From Acidobacteriota bacterium (GTDB taxonomy: Bacteria > Acidobacteriota > Holophagae > Acanthopleuribacterales > Acanthopleuribacteraceae), in NCBI GenBank assembly GCA_030066195.1, contig JASJCB010000055.1:1-64000 (forward strand): a DNA stretch of 64,000 nt. The letters run 5' to 3'. Under the pieces are notes generated by a model, which saw nothing but the letters and a program-made list of their open reading frames with translations, did no database searches and had not been told where the DNA came from. Positions 8,814 to 17,481 of the stretch are shown here, in pieces. Numbering within the stretch: the first letter of the stretch is position 1; every line of letters begins with the position of its first letter. A program made the translations under genes and the position numbers.

Positions 8814-9950
8814 TCAGCCGATGCCCGCTTGCTTGCTGATGATTTCGTTCATGATTTCGTGCGTGCCGCCGCCGATGGACAGGATCCTGGTGTCGCGGTA
8901 CAGGCGCTCTACCACCGTGCCGCGCATGAAGCCCATGCCGCCGCAGATTTGGACCGCCTCGTAGGTCACTTCCTCGCAAACCTTGGTGGCGAAATTTTTG
9001 GCGATGCTCACGTCCATTACGCAGTCTTCGCCCGTTTGCACCCTGGCCGCTACCGAGTATACGAAGTTTTTGGCTACCCGGATCTTGCCCAGCATCTCCA
9101 CCAGTTTGTGGCGGATCACCTGTCTTGCCACCAGCGGTTTGCCGAAGGTTTGCCGGACTCGGGCGTGAGCCAGGGCCTCCTCATAGGCCAGTTCTGCTGT
9201 GACGTAGGCCATGACCGCCATGCTCAGCCGCTCCGGTTGGAAGTTGACCATGATCGCCTTGAAGCCGTTGCCCTCGCCACCGATCAGGTTTTCCGCGGGG
9301 ACTCGCGCGTCCTCGAAGGCCAGTTCTGCCGTATCGCTGCAACGCCACCCCATCTTTTTGAGCGCTTTGCTGACGCGCACACCCGGGATGTCGGTGGGGA
9401 TGACCAGCAGCGAGATGCCGTCGTGGCCCGGTCCGCCCGTGCGCACCGCCGTGGTCAGGTAATCCGCCCGCACACCGCTGGTGATGAAGATCTTGGCGCC
9501 GTTTACAATGTAGTGATCGCCGTCGCGTTCCGCCCGGGTGCGGATACCGGCCACGTCCGAGCCCGCGTCCGGTTCGGAAACGGCCAGAGCCGCTATTTTA
9601 TCGCCGGCAAGGACCGGGGGGATGAAACGACGTTTTTGTTCTTCGGTGCCCATGCGTAGGATGGGCGGCAAGCCGATGGCGTGGCTGCCCATACCCGCGC
9701 CGAAGCCGCCGGAGGTGCTGCGGAACATCTCCTCGGTAACCACGATGCCGTGGAAGACATCGCCGCCCACGCCGCCGTATTCTTCCGGGAAATTGACGCC
9801 CAGGATATCGCGCTCGGCCGCCTTCTTATACATTTCCACCGGGAAGAGTTCGTTTTCCTCCCATTCCTCGATGTGAGGCTTGACCTCGGTTTCTACGAAG
9901 TCGCGGACGGCCTCGCGCAGCAGTTCGTGGCTCTCGCTGAAGTAATTCAT
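8814..9950 (-). CDS. Acyl-CoA dehydrogenase (second of the operon)
   Basis: A 378-residue FAD-dependent acyl-CoA dehydrogenase forming an alpha,beta-double bond in an acyl-CoA thioester. Typical motifs are AVSEPDAGSD (flavin/substrate loop), the central HARVRQTFGKPL and the C-terminal YRDTRILSIGGGTHEI. The usual IGEGT glutamate of medium-chain enzymes is Gly here. A Glu in PERLSMA sits where isovaleryl- and long-chain-type enzymes have their catalytic base, pointing to a branched or long substrate. ATG at 9950 overlaps the stop of the biotin carboxylase gene by 4 bp (ATGA), with GGGAGG upstream. It is the last gene of the operon. Confidence 0.92.
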   Translation of the reverse strand: MNYFSESHELLREAVRDFVETEVKPHIEEWEENELFPVEMYKKAAERDILGVNFPEEYGGVGGDVFHGIVVTEEMFRSTSGGFGAGMGSHAIGLPPILRMGTEEQKRRFIPPVLAGDKIAALAVSEPDAGSDVAGIRTRAERDGDHYIVNGAKIFITSGVRADYLTTAVRTGGPGHDGISLLVIPTDIPGVRVSKALKKMGWRCSDTAELAFEDARVPAENLIGGEGNGFKAIMVNFQPERLSMAVMAYVTAELAYEEALAHARVRQTFGKPLVARQVIRHKLVEMLGKIRVAKNFVYSVAARVQTGEDCVMDVSIAKNFATKVCEEVTYEAVQICGGMGFMRGTVVERLYRDTRILSIGGGTHEIMNEIISKQAGIG

Positions 9951-11914
9951 GTTTCCTCCCCGGATAGCTCTACCAGTAATTGGCGTGCGGCGACCTGATC
10001 GCCCTCGCGCACGTGGACGGCGGTCACCCGGCCTTCCATATCCGCCTCGATGCGGTGTTCCATCTTCATGGCTTCCATGGTCACCAATGCCCGGCCTTTG
10101 GTCACTTGATCACCCGCTTTGACGGTCAGGCCGGTGATGCGACCGTCCATGACCGCCGTCAGTTTGCCCTGGCCCGTGGTTTCGGCTTTTGCGTCCGGTT
10201 GCAGGGTCAGGTCTTGGATGGTGAACAGGCAGCGGCCCGCGTCCAGGTAGAGCATGGTGTCGTCTATGGCGAAGGCGGCATGGCGGAGTACGTTGTCCAG
10301 GGTATAGTCCACCCGGCCGTTTTCCACGGCGTCCAAAGTAATGTGTTCTTCCTCGTCGTCCAGGTTCACGCGGTAGCGATCGCCGCCCAAGGGCAGCAGT
10401 TTCAGTGCATAGGTGTGATCGCCGCAAGCCAGGCTGTAGCTGATCGGTGTCGGCAGGGCGCTGTAGAAGTTGAAGAGGGCGGGAACCGGTTGAGATTGAC
10501 GCGCCGCATGGTATTGGAAAAGAGCGGCCGCCAGAACCAGGGAGCGAATACCCGGTTGCGGCGCCCGGTAATCGGCCAGTTGAATGTCCAGGAAATCCGT
10601 GGTTGCCTCGCCTTCCGCGAAGACCTCGTTGTCCAGAATCTCGATCAGGTAATCACGGTTGGTGATCACCCCGGCGACCATGGTTTTGTGCAATGCGGCG
10701 ATCAGGCGGCGTCGGGCCTGGTCGCGATCGCCGCCCCAGGCCATGATCTTGGCCAGCAGGGGATCGTAGTGCGAACCGATCTCGGTGCCGGCGGTCACGC
10801 CGCTGTCCACCCGGATACCGTCGCCCGTCGGCGCTCGGAAATCCACCAACTTGCCCGTGCGCGGCAGGAAACCCTCGGCTGGATCCTCGGCATAAAGACG
10901 CACCTCGACGGCGTGACCGATGAGGGAGATGTCCTCGGGGAACAGGTCCAGCGGTTCACCCGCGGCAATACTGAGTTGCAAGGCCACAAGGTCTACGCCC
11001 GTGATCAGTTCGGTCACCCCGTGCTCCACTTGCAGGCGCGTGTTCATTTCCATGAAGTAGAAATTTTCATCCTGATCCAGCAGGAATTCCACGGTGCCGG
11101 CGCCCTCGTAACCAACCACGCGAGCCACATTGACCGCAACCTCGCCCATGCTTTGGCGCAAGGCATCGTTCAAGACGGGGGAAGGCGCCTCTTCCACCAC
11201 CTTCTGGTGACGGCGTTGCACCGAGCAATCGCGTTCGGCCAGGGAGAGGATGTGCCCGTGCCGATCGGCGACAATCTGAATTTCGATGTGGCGGGGTTGT
11301 ACAATTGCCTTTTCCAGAATCAATTCGCCGTTGCCGAAGGCGTGTTCGGCCTCGCTACGAGCGGAGGCGAGGGCGTCGGGTAACTCGTCGGCTTCCAGAA
11401 CCAGGCGCATGCCTCGTCCACCGCCGCCGGCTGCCGCCTTGACCATCAGCGGGAAACCGATTTGCTTCCCTGCCGCGATCAGGTCATCCGTCTCCTGGCT
11501 TTGACCATAGCCGGGAATGCAGGGAATACCGGCATCCACCAGCCGTGATTTTGCAGCGCGTTTATTGCCCATCAGTTCGATGGCGTCCGGGTTGGGGCCG
11601 ATGAAGATAAGGTCCGCATCGCGGCAGGCGCGGGCGAAGTCGGCGTTTTCGGCCAGGAAGCCGTAGCCCGGATGTACGGCCTGGGCATGGGTTCGGCGGG
11701 CCGCCTCGATGATAGCTTCGATATTCAGGTAACTGCTGCCTACCGGGGCGGGTCCGATGCAAACGGCTTCGTCGGCAGCCTGCACGTGCGGGGCATCGCG
11801 GTCGGCCTCGCTGTAGACGGCGACCGTGCGGTAACCCTGGTCCCCGGCGGAACGGGCGATCCGGACGGCGATCTCGCCGCGGTTGGCAATGAGTACCTTT
11901 TCAAACGTGGTCAC
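9947..11914 (-). CDS. Acyl-CoA carboxylase alpha subunit (biotin carboxylase + biotin carrier)
   Basis: A 655-residue subunit that carboxylates its own biotin with ATP and bicarbonate and passes the carboxyl to the partner transferase. Biotin carboxylase begins KVLIANRGEIAVRI; the ATP-grasp part has KAAAGGGGRGM and EMNTRLQVEHGVTE. The C-terminal carrier domain has the biotin lysine in EAMKMEH. Length and order match the alpha subunits of 3-methylcrotonyl-CoA and geranyl-CoA carboxylases. GTG at 11914 is preferred because GGAGG lies just before it and GTGA overlaps the upstream stop; ATG at 11932 is the alternative. Confidence 0.92.
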   Translation of the reverse strand: MTTFEKVLIANRGEIAVRIARSAGDQGYRTVAVYSEADRDAPHVQAADEAVCIGPAPVGSSYLNIEAIIEAARRTHAQAVHPGYGFLAENADFARACRDADLIFIGPNPDAIELMGNKRAAKSRLVDAGIPCIPGYGQSQETDDLIAAGKQIGFPLMVKAAAGGGGRGMRLVLEADELPDALASARSEAEHAFGNGELILEKAIVQPRHIEIQIVADRHGHILSLAERDCSVQRRHQKVVEEAPSPVLNDALRQSMGEVAVNVARVVGYEGAGTVEFLLDQDENFYFMEMNTRLQVEHGVTELITGVDLVALQLSIAAGEPLDLFPEDISLIGHAVEVRLYAEDPAEGFLPRTGKLVDFRAPTGDGIRVDSGVTAGTEIGSHYDPLLAKIMAWGGDRDQARRRLIAALHKTMVAGVITNRDYLIEILDNEVFAEGEATTDFLDIQLADYRAPQPGIRSLVLAAALFQYHAARQSQPVPALFNFYSALPTPISYSLACGDHTYALKLLPLGGDRYRVNLDDEEEHITLDAVENGRVDYTLDNVLRHAAFAIDDTMLYLDAGRCLFTIQDLTLQPDAKAETTGQGKLTAVMDGRITGLTVKAGDQVTKGRALVTMEAMKMEHRIEADMEGRVTAVHVREGDQVAARQLLVELSGEET

Positions 11915-12720
11915 GATTCCTCCGTTGCCCATTTGGGAAGTCGCTTATCACGGAAAGCGCCGGTTCCCTCGCGGCCTTCCTCCCCGCGCAGGCAGGTCGC
12001 AAAGTCACGAGCGGCCCTGTCCAACAGTTCTTCAAGGGGCATGCGGTCCACATCCAACATGAGTCGCTTGGTGACCGCGTTGGCCCCCGGTGCGCAACGA
12101 CGGACCCTGTCCAGGATGCCTTCCACTATCTCGGCAGCTTCAAGTTCCGATTCGAAGACGCGATGCACCACGCCCGTGTTGAGCGCCTCGGCGCTGTCGA
12201 AACGAAGGCCCAGCAGGCCGATCCGCCGTGCGTGGGTCAATCCGACACGTCGCACCACGAACGGGGCAATCTGCGCCGGCACAATGCCCAGACCCGTTTC
12301 CGGCATGCCGAACTGAGCGTCGCGATGGGCCAGGGCAATGTCGGAAACACAAGCCAAGCCGAAACCACCGCCCAGCACCGCGCCCTCGGCTACTACGATC
12401 AGGACGAAGGGCGCCCGTTCGGCTGTCATCATCAGATCGCCGAACCGTCGGTTCATGCGATAAGCCGCATCGTCCTCGCCTGAATCGGCGAACATGGCGC
12501 TCATGTCCTTGATGTCGCCGCCCGCGCAGAAATTGCCCTGCGCGCCGTGCAACACCATGGCGCGCACCTCCCCGCTTTCACCGGCCGTGGTGAAGACCTG
12601 AATCAGTTCCTCGACCATGACGCCGTTCATGGCGTTGCGTACCCGGGGGCGATTCAAAGTGACGTGCAGGATGCCGTGTTCGAAGCGCGTCAGCAGGGTT
12701 TGGGTTTCGGGAAGATCCAT
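11911..12720 (-). CDS. Enoyl-CoA hydratase/isomerase family (methylglutaconyl- or isohexenylglutaconyl-CoA hydratase-like)
   Basis: A 269-residue crotonase-fold protein. The first oxyanion-hole motif is NFCAGGDIKD and the second lies in LGGGFGLACVSD. The catalytic Glu in MPETGLG is kept, while the other common crotonase Glu is Gly (GGGFGLA), as in LiuC/AtuE-type hydratases. The stretch IVPAQIAPFVVRRVG also resembles that subgroup as I remember it. In such pathways it hydrates the carboxylated glutaconyl-CoA produced by the carboxylase encoded on both sides. ATG at 12720 lies 9 bp after the dehydrogenase stop. Confidence 0.88.
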   Translation of the reverse strand: MDLPETQTLLTRFEHGILHVTLNRPRVRNAMNGVMVEELIQVFTTAGESGEVRAMVLHGAQGNFCAGGDIKDMSAMFADSGEDDAAYRMNRRFGDLMMTAERAPFVLIVVAEGAVLGGGFGLACVSDIALAHRDAQFGMPETGLGIVPAQIAPFVVRRVGLTHARRIGLLGLRFDSAEALNTGVVHRVFESELEAAEIVEGILDRVRRCAPGANAVTKRLMLDVDRMPLEELLDRAARDFATCLRGEEGREGTGAFRDKRLPKWATEES

Positions 12721-12729
12721 GCGTTCACC

Positions 12730-13887
12730 TCAGCCTTTTTTGCCCGGAAACATGCCCATCAGCTTGCAGATGATGCCCAGCATGACCTCGTCGGCGCCCG
12801 CGCCGATGGAAACCAGCCGGGTGTCGCGATAGGCGCGGGATACGTGATTGTCCCACATAAAACCCATGCCGCCCCAGTATTGCAGGCAGGCGTCGGTGAT
12901 TTCTCGACCGAGGCGACCGGCCTTCAGCTTGGCCATGGAGGCCAGTTTGGTCACGTCGGCGCCTTCGCGGTACTCCTCGCCGGCGCGATAGACCAGCGAG
13001 CGCAGCAACTCGACCTCGGTCTGCAATTCCGCCAGACGGAAGTGGACGGATTGATTGGCCAGGATGGGTTGACCGAAGGCCATGCGCTTGGAAGCGTAGG
13101 CTATGGTTTCCTCGATAACCCATTCCAAGCCCTTCACGTTGCTGGCCGCGCCGAACAGGCGTTCCTCCTGGAACTGCATCATCTGGTATTGGAAGCCGCG
13201 GCCTTCATCGCCGATGAGGTTGCGTTGCGGCACGCGTACGTCCTCGAACCAGATCTGGGCGGTGTCGGAAGAACGCATGCCCAACTTGTTGAGTCGCGGC
13301 GAAATGGTGATGCCCGGCGTGTCCAGCGGCACCACGATCAGGGATTTGTTCTTGTGGACGGGGCCCTCGCCGGTGTTGGCCAGCAGGCAGACCCAATCGC
13401 CCTGGGTGCTGTTGGTGATCCACATCTTGCTGCCGTTGATGACATAGTCGCCGCCGTCCTTGACCGCGGTGGTTTTGATGCTTGCCACGTCGGAACCGGC
13501 GCCCGGTTCGGAAACGCCGATACAGGCCACCATCTCGCCCTTGATCGCGGGCTCCAGGAACTCCTTACAAAGCTCGGGGGAGCCGAAACGAGCCAGGGCG
13601 GGCGTTGCCATGTCGGTTTGCACGCCGACGGCCATGGGCACCGAGCCGCTGCGGCTCAAGCCCATTTCCTCGGCGAAGACGATGGCGAAGGTATAGTCCA
13701 GGCCCAAGCCGCCGTATTCCTCGGGTTTGGTGATGCCCAACAGGTCCAGTTCGCCCATCTTGCGGAACAACTCGTGGGCGGGGAAGATGCCTTCCTCTTC
13801 CCACTCGTCCACATACGGGTTGATCTCGTTATTGACAAAGTCGGCCACCGCCTGGCGGATGCCTTCATGTTCTTCAGTCATCAACAT
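12730..13887 (-). CDS. Acyl-CoA dehydrogenase (first of the operon)
   Basis: A 385-residue flavoprotein acyl-CoA dehydrogenase. Motifs: IGVSEPGAGSDVASI, the central ASKRMAFGQPI and C-terminal YRDTRLVSIGAGADEVM. As in its downstream relative the late IGEGT glutamate is absent, and Glu in the FQEERLF stretch occupies the isovaleryl-/long-chain-type catalytic position. The two dehydrogenases differ clearly in sequence, so probably in substrate. ATG at 13887 is chosen over longer starts because it has GAGGAG upstream, overlapping the carboxyltransferase stop region. A citronellyl-CoA or isovaleryl-CoA role is inferred from context. Confidence 0.92.
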   Translation of the reverse strand: MLMTEEHEGIRQAVADFVNNEINPYVDEWEEEGIFPAHELFRKMGELDLLGITKPEEYGGLGLDYTFAIVFAEEMGLSRSGSVPMAVGVQTDMATPALARFGSPELCKEFLEPAIKGEMVACIGVSEPGAGSDVASIKTTAVKDGGDYVINGSKMWITNSTQGDWVCLLANTGEGPVHKNKSLIVVPLDTPGITISPRLNKLGMRSSDTAQIWFEDVRVPQRNLIGDEGRGFQYQMMQFQEERLFGAASNVKGLEWVIEETIAYASKRMAFGQPILANQSVHFRLAELQTEVELLRSLVYRAGEEYREGADVTKLASMAKLKAGRLGREITDACLQYWGGMGFMWDNHVSRAYRDTRLVSIGAGADEVMLGIICKLMGMFPGKKG

Positions 13888-13903
13888 GGTATCGATCTCC
13901 TCG

Positions 13904-15538
13904 TTACATTCGGGCGACGCCGAAACTATTGGGGTAAAGGGTGCGTTGCTCGGCCTCGCGGCAGATGGACAGTACAAAACCCAGGACCTTGCGCGTATCG
14001 CGAGGGTCGATGAGGCCGTCGTCCCACAGTCGGGCCGTGCCGAAAACAGCGGTGGATTCCTCTTCCATACGCGCGATAATTTGTTGTTCCATGCCCTTCA
14101 GCATGGCTTCGTCGACCTTTTGACCCGCACGGGCCATCTTGGCGCGGGTGATGATGGACATCACCCCGGCGGCCTGCTCAGGTCCCATGACGCCCACGCG
14201 GGCATTGGGCCAGGAGAAGATGAAGCGCGGGTCCAAACCGCGACCGCACATGCCGTAATTACCCGCGCCGAAACTACCGCCCAGCACGATGGTAATCTGC
14301 GGTACCGTGGCATTGGCCACGGCTTGGATCATCTTGGAGCCGTGCTTCACGATGCCGGCCTGCTCCGCCTCGGTGCCCACCATGTACCCGGTCGTATTCT
14401 GTAGGTAAACCAGGGGGATATTCGCCTGGCAGCAGAGTTGGATGAACTGCGCCGCCTTGTTGGCGCCCTTGGCGGTGATGGGGCCGTTGTTCCCCAAAAA
14501 GCCGACCGGGTGACCGTAGATCATGGCGCGACCACAGACGGTATAGGGTTCCAGTTCACTTTTAAATTCCAGAAAGCGCGAGTCATCCGTGATCCTGGCC
14601 AGGACCTCGCGCACGTCGTAACTTTGGTGGAAATCGACGGGCACGGCGCCGCACAGTTCGTCGGGATCGAAGCGTGGCGGCCTCTCGTCTTCAGCAGTGG
14701 AAGTGCGACCTTCGTTCCAACCCAGAGAGGCGACCACGGCGCGGGCTTGAAGAACGGCGTCGCGATCATTCTCGGCCATGTACTCGGCGGTGCCGGCCAC
14801 ACGTGCGTGCATTTCGGCGCCGCCCAGTTCTTCGTCCGTGGCGATTTCACCGGTGGCGGCCTTCAGAAGCGGCGGGCCGGCCAGAAAGACCTTGGCCTGC
14901 TGCTTGACCATGATCACGTAATCGGAGAGGCCGGGCATATAGGCGCCGCCGGCCGTGGAACTGCCGTGAACCACGGTGATCTGGGGAATACCGGCGGCCG
15001 AGAAACGCGCCTGGTTGGCAAAACCGCGACCGCCTGCCACAAAGATATCGGCCTGATAGGTCAGGTTGGCGCCGCCGCTTTCTACCAGGTAGATGAGCGG
15101 CAGTTTGTTTTCCAGCGCGATCTCCTGGCAGCGCAGGCTTTTCTTCAGGCCCGCGGGCGAGACGGTGCCGCCTTTGACCGCTGAATTGGACGCCTTGATC
15201 ATGCAACGCACGCCGCAGACATAACCGATGCCGGCGATCAAACCGCCGCCGGCGCCGCTGCCGTCCTTGTCATCATGCATCTTGTAACCGGCCAGAGTGG
15301 ATAGCTCCAGAAAGGGAGAGCCGCGGTCCAATAGTAAGGTGATGCGCTCGCGGGGCAATAACTTGTTGCGCTTTTGGAATTTGGGTCGAGCGCGTTCCTC
15401 CGTGGCGTGAACGGCGACCTCGGCATCGCGCAGGCCCTTGACGGCATCCAACATGGCTGTGCGATTGTTTTCAAAGGCGGCCGAGCCCGGGGAAACACGA
15501 GACTGAAGTTGCGGGAGCGCGGAGAGGGAAGATGACAT
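13904..15538 (-). CDS. Acyl-CoA carboxylase beta subunit (carboxyltransferase)
   Basis: A 544-residue carboxyltransferase, which moves the carboxyl from biotin to an acyl-CoA. Recognisable parts: GSSTAGGAYMPGLSDY, VFLAGPPLLKAATGE, QNTTGYMVGTEAEQAG and GNYGMCGRGLDPRF. These match methylcrotonyl-CoA and geranyl-CoA carboxylase beta subunits rather than acetyl- or propionyl-CoA types. NTTGYMVG is, as I recall, nearer the geranyl-CoA (AtuC) form than the NITGFMVG of LiuB. ATG at 15538 has CAGGAG 8 bases upstream; longer in-frame starts cross the candidate operator. First gene of the five-gene operon. Confidence 0.92.
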   Translation of the reverse strand: MSSSLSALPQLQSRVSPGSAAFENNRTAMLDAVKGLRDAEVAVHATEERARPKFQKRNKLLPRERITLLLDRGSPFLELSTLAGYKMHDDKDGSGAGGGLIAGIGYVCGVRCMIKASNSAVKGGTVSPAGLKKSLRCQEIALENKLPLIYLVESGGANLTYQADIFVAGGRGFANQARFSAAGIPQITVVHGSSTAGGAYMPGLSDYVIMVKQQAKVFLAGPPLLKAATGEIATDEELGGAEMHARVAGTAEYMAENDRDAVLQARAVVASLGWNEGRTSTAEDERPPRFDPDELCGAVPVDFHQSYDVREVLARITDDSRFLEFKSELEPYTVCGRAMIYGHPVGFLGNNGPITAKGANKAAQFIQLCCQANIPLVYLQNTTGYMVGTEAEQAGIVKHGSKMIQAVANATVPQITIVLGGSFGAGNYGMCGRGLDPRFIFSWPNARVGVMGPEQAAGVMSIITRAKMARAGQKVDEAMLKGMEQQIIARMEEESTAVFGTARLWDDGLIDPRDTRKVLGFVLSICREAEQRTLYPNSFGVARM

Positions 15539-15586
15539 GCCACGGCTCCTGAAAAGAGGGTGGAGGGAACGAGTCCCCGTCACAAA

Positions 15587-15604
15587 ACCAAGCGCTTGCT
15601 TGGT
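15587..15604. promoter_or_regulatory. Candidate operator palindrome upstream of the acyl-CoA carboxylase operon
   Basis: Perfect 7-base inverted repeat ACCAAGC-GCTT-GCTTGGT, about 50 bp upstream of the carboxyltransferase start. Spacing and symmetry fit a dimeric repressor of the TetR type that often controls acyl-CoA degradation operons. The regulator itself is not in the window. Confidence 0.5.
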
Positions 15605-15769
15605 CGTGTTTTTCCCTACCCTAGCAAAGGCCCGAGCGGGATGCAACGACAAATGAACAAGCATTCAATGAGGAGACGCACCTGGCCAAGGCCCAAACAG
15701 GCTCTGCATTCGAACAGCGGTCGAAAAAAGCAAAGCAGAAGCACGCGGCCCGGCCCGACTCAGGAGGCC

Positions 15770-16585
15770 CTACAATTCAAGATTGCCGCCGCAGTATTTG
15801 CAGAAGGCGGCGTCCGGGTCGTGGCCTTCTTTGGTGCAATCCGGGCAGCTTTGGGTGGTCAGTTTCTTTAGGGGCGTCCGGCCCAGTTCCACCGTCACGA
15901 TGCCCGTGGGCACCGCGATGATGGCGTAACCCATGATCATAGCCATGGAAGCGAGCACCTGGCCCAGGTTGGTTTGTGGGGAGATGTCGCCGTAGCCTAC
16001 GGTCGTGATGGTGACGATGGCCCAATAGATACTGCGCGGAATACTGGTGAAGCCCGCTTCCTCGTTTTCAACCAGGTACATGGTGGAACCCATGATCACC
16101 ACGATGATCATCACGGTCAGCAGGAAGACCACGATCTTGCGGAAGGAAGCGCGCAAGGCCAAGATCAGGTGGTTCATTTCGTTCACGTGATGCGCCAGCT
16201 TCAAGATCCGCCAGATGCGAATGGTGCGCAGAGCCCGGATGACCGCCAGGTAGTGGCTGCCGGGGAACAGCAGGCTGAGATAGGTCGGCAGAATGGCCAT
16301 CAGGTCGACAAGGCCGAAGAAGCTTTTGGCATAAGCCAGCGGTTTGCGCACAATCATCAGCCGGGTAATGTATTCCACCGTGAAAACCATGGTAAAGAAC
16401 CACTCCAGGGCGAGGAGAATACCACCGTGCTGGTTACGGTAACTTTCCACCGAATCCATCATCACCACGACCACCGAAAAAAGGATCATGATGATCAACA
16501 CCAGGTCGAAAACCTTGCCCGCGGGCGTGTCGGCTTCGAAGATGATCTCGTGCAATGTTTCACGGAGTTCGCTTTTTTGGGACAT
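15770..16585 (-). CDS. Voltage-gated potassium channel of the 6-TM Kv type
   Basis: A 271-residue inner-membrane channel subunit. Six membrane segments are visible. S4 carries regularly spaced arginines (RALRTIRIWRILKLA) as a voltage sensor, and the pore has the selectivity filter TVGYGD between S5 and S6. The cytoplasmic C-terminus ends in a zinc-ribbon-like pair (CPDC then CKYC), unusual for a bacterial Kv channel and possibly a metal- or redox-sensing tail. ATG at 16585 gives a normal N-terminus. It lies alone between the carboxylase operon and the cyclophilin gene. Confidence 0.9.
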   Translation of the reverse strand: MSQKSELRETLHEIIFEADTPAGKVFDLVLIIMILFSVVVVMMDSVESYRNQHGGILLALEWFFTMVFTVEYITRLMIVRKPLAYAKSFFGLVDLMAILPTYLSLLFPGSHYLAVIRALRTIRIWRILKLAHHVNEMNHLILALRASFRKIVVFLLTVMIIVVIMGSTMYLVENEEAGFTSIPRSIYWAIVTITTVGYGDISPQTNLGQVLASMAMIMGYAIIAVPTGIVTVELGRTPLKKLTTQSCPDCTKEGHDPDAAFCKYCGGNLEL

Positions 16586-16755
16586 ATACGCCAACCCTAT
16601 CGATTGTTTACAGAGCATATTGTAACAGATCTAAGCCTGATTCAAGAGATGCTTATCGGCAGTCCGTTCTCCCGGGGTCGACAAATCCCGATCTCTTTTT
16701 ATCGGTAGAGCTCCGGCAGTCTTCGGTGAGAATAAATGTCGTGTCGTTCCCCGGG

Positions 16756-16784
16756 TGGTTTTTTGGCGTTTACCTGATTATAAT
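16756..16784 (+). promoter_or_regulatory. Candidate sigma-70 promoter for the cyclophilin/efp unit
   Basis: A perfect TATAAT lies at 16779-16784, 36 bases before the chosen start. The -35 region at 17-base spacing (TGGTTT, 16756-16761) is weak, so the assignment rests on the -10 box and position. Confidence 0.4.
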
Positions 16785-16819
16785 GGTGCGGTTTGAGTTT
16801 CGTTATGGAGCTGCCTGAC

Positions 16820-17470
16820 ATGTACAAGATATTCCCTGCCTTCCTTTTTTTCTGTCTGACCGCACTACCCCTGCTTGCGACCGACCATCCCGGCCTGTTG
16901 GACGCCTCCAAGGCGCTCAACGAAAAGGCGCCCGATACCTACCGCGTCAAGTTCGAAACGACGAAGGGCGATTTTACCGTACTCGTGACGCGCGACTGGT
17001 CGCCCAACGGCGCCGATCGCTTCTACAACCTGGTCAAGATGGGCTACTTCAAGAAGATCTCCTTCTTCCGGGTCATGGAGGGCTTTATGGCTCAGTTCGG
17101 GATTCACGGCAATCCCGAGGTCAATAAGGTCTGGTCGGAGAGAAGCTTTCCCGATGATCCCTCGAAGGGCATTTCCAACAAGCCCGGCACCCTGGTTTTC
17201 GCCCACAAGGGCCGGCCCGATACGCGCGGCACACAGCTCTATATCAATATCGGAGACAACGCCAACCTGGATTCCATGGGCTTCACGCCGTTGGGCCGCC
17301 TTGAAGGCGACGGCTTGGGCATTATACTGAGCCTGTACAGCGGGTACGGCGACTGCATGCCGCGCGGACGCGCTCCCGATCAAGCCCGGGCCATCAAACT
17401 CGGCAATGCCTATATCGAGAAGTTCTGGCCCAACCTGGACTATATTCACAACATCACCATCGTCGAATAA
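16820..17470 (+). CDS. Secreted cyclophilin-type peptidyl-prolyl cis-trans isomerase
   Basis: A 216-residue protein with an N-terminal signal peptide (hydrophobic core FLFFCLTALPLL) and a cyclophilin domain that isomerises Xaa-Pro bonds in the periplasm. Motifs include the FYNLVKMGYF stretch, FFRVMEGFMAQFG (catalytic Arg and the FxxQFG-type core) and QLYINIGDN. ATG at 16820 is preferred: GGAG sits 9 bases upstream and the signal peptide starts directly. ATG at 16805 is possible. It is followed by efp after 11 bp and probably cotranscribed. Confidence 0.9.
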   Translation: MYKIFPAFLFFCLTALPLLATDHPGLLDASKALNEKAPDTYRVKFETTKGDFTVLVTRDWSPNGADRFYNLVKMGYFKKISFFRVMEGFMAQFGIHGNPEVNKVWSERSFPDDPSKGISNKPGTLVFAHKGRPDTRGTQLYINIGDNANLDSMGFTPLGRLEGDGLGIILSLYSGYGDCMPRGRAPDQARAIKLGNAYIEKFWPNLDYIHNITIVE

Positions 17471-17481
17471 AGGAGCACCCG

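Noticed and set aside
8601..9659. Long plus-strand frame over the acyl-CoA dehydrogenase gene
   Set aside because: It is antisense to a gene with full family motifs; GC-rich codon use leaves the opposite strand open. Many similar antisense frames in the window were dropped for the same reason.
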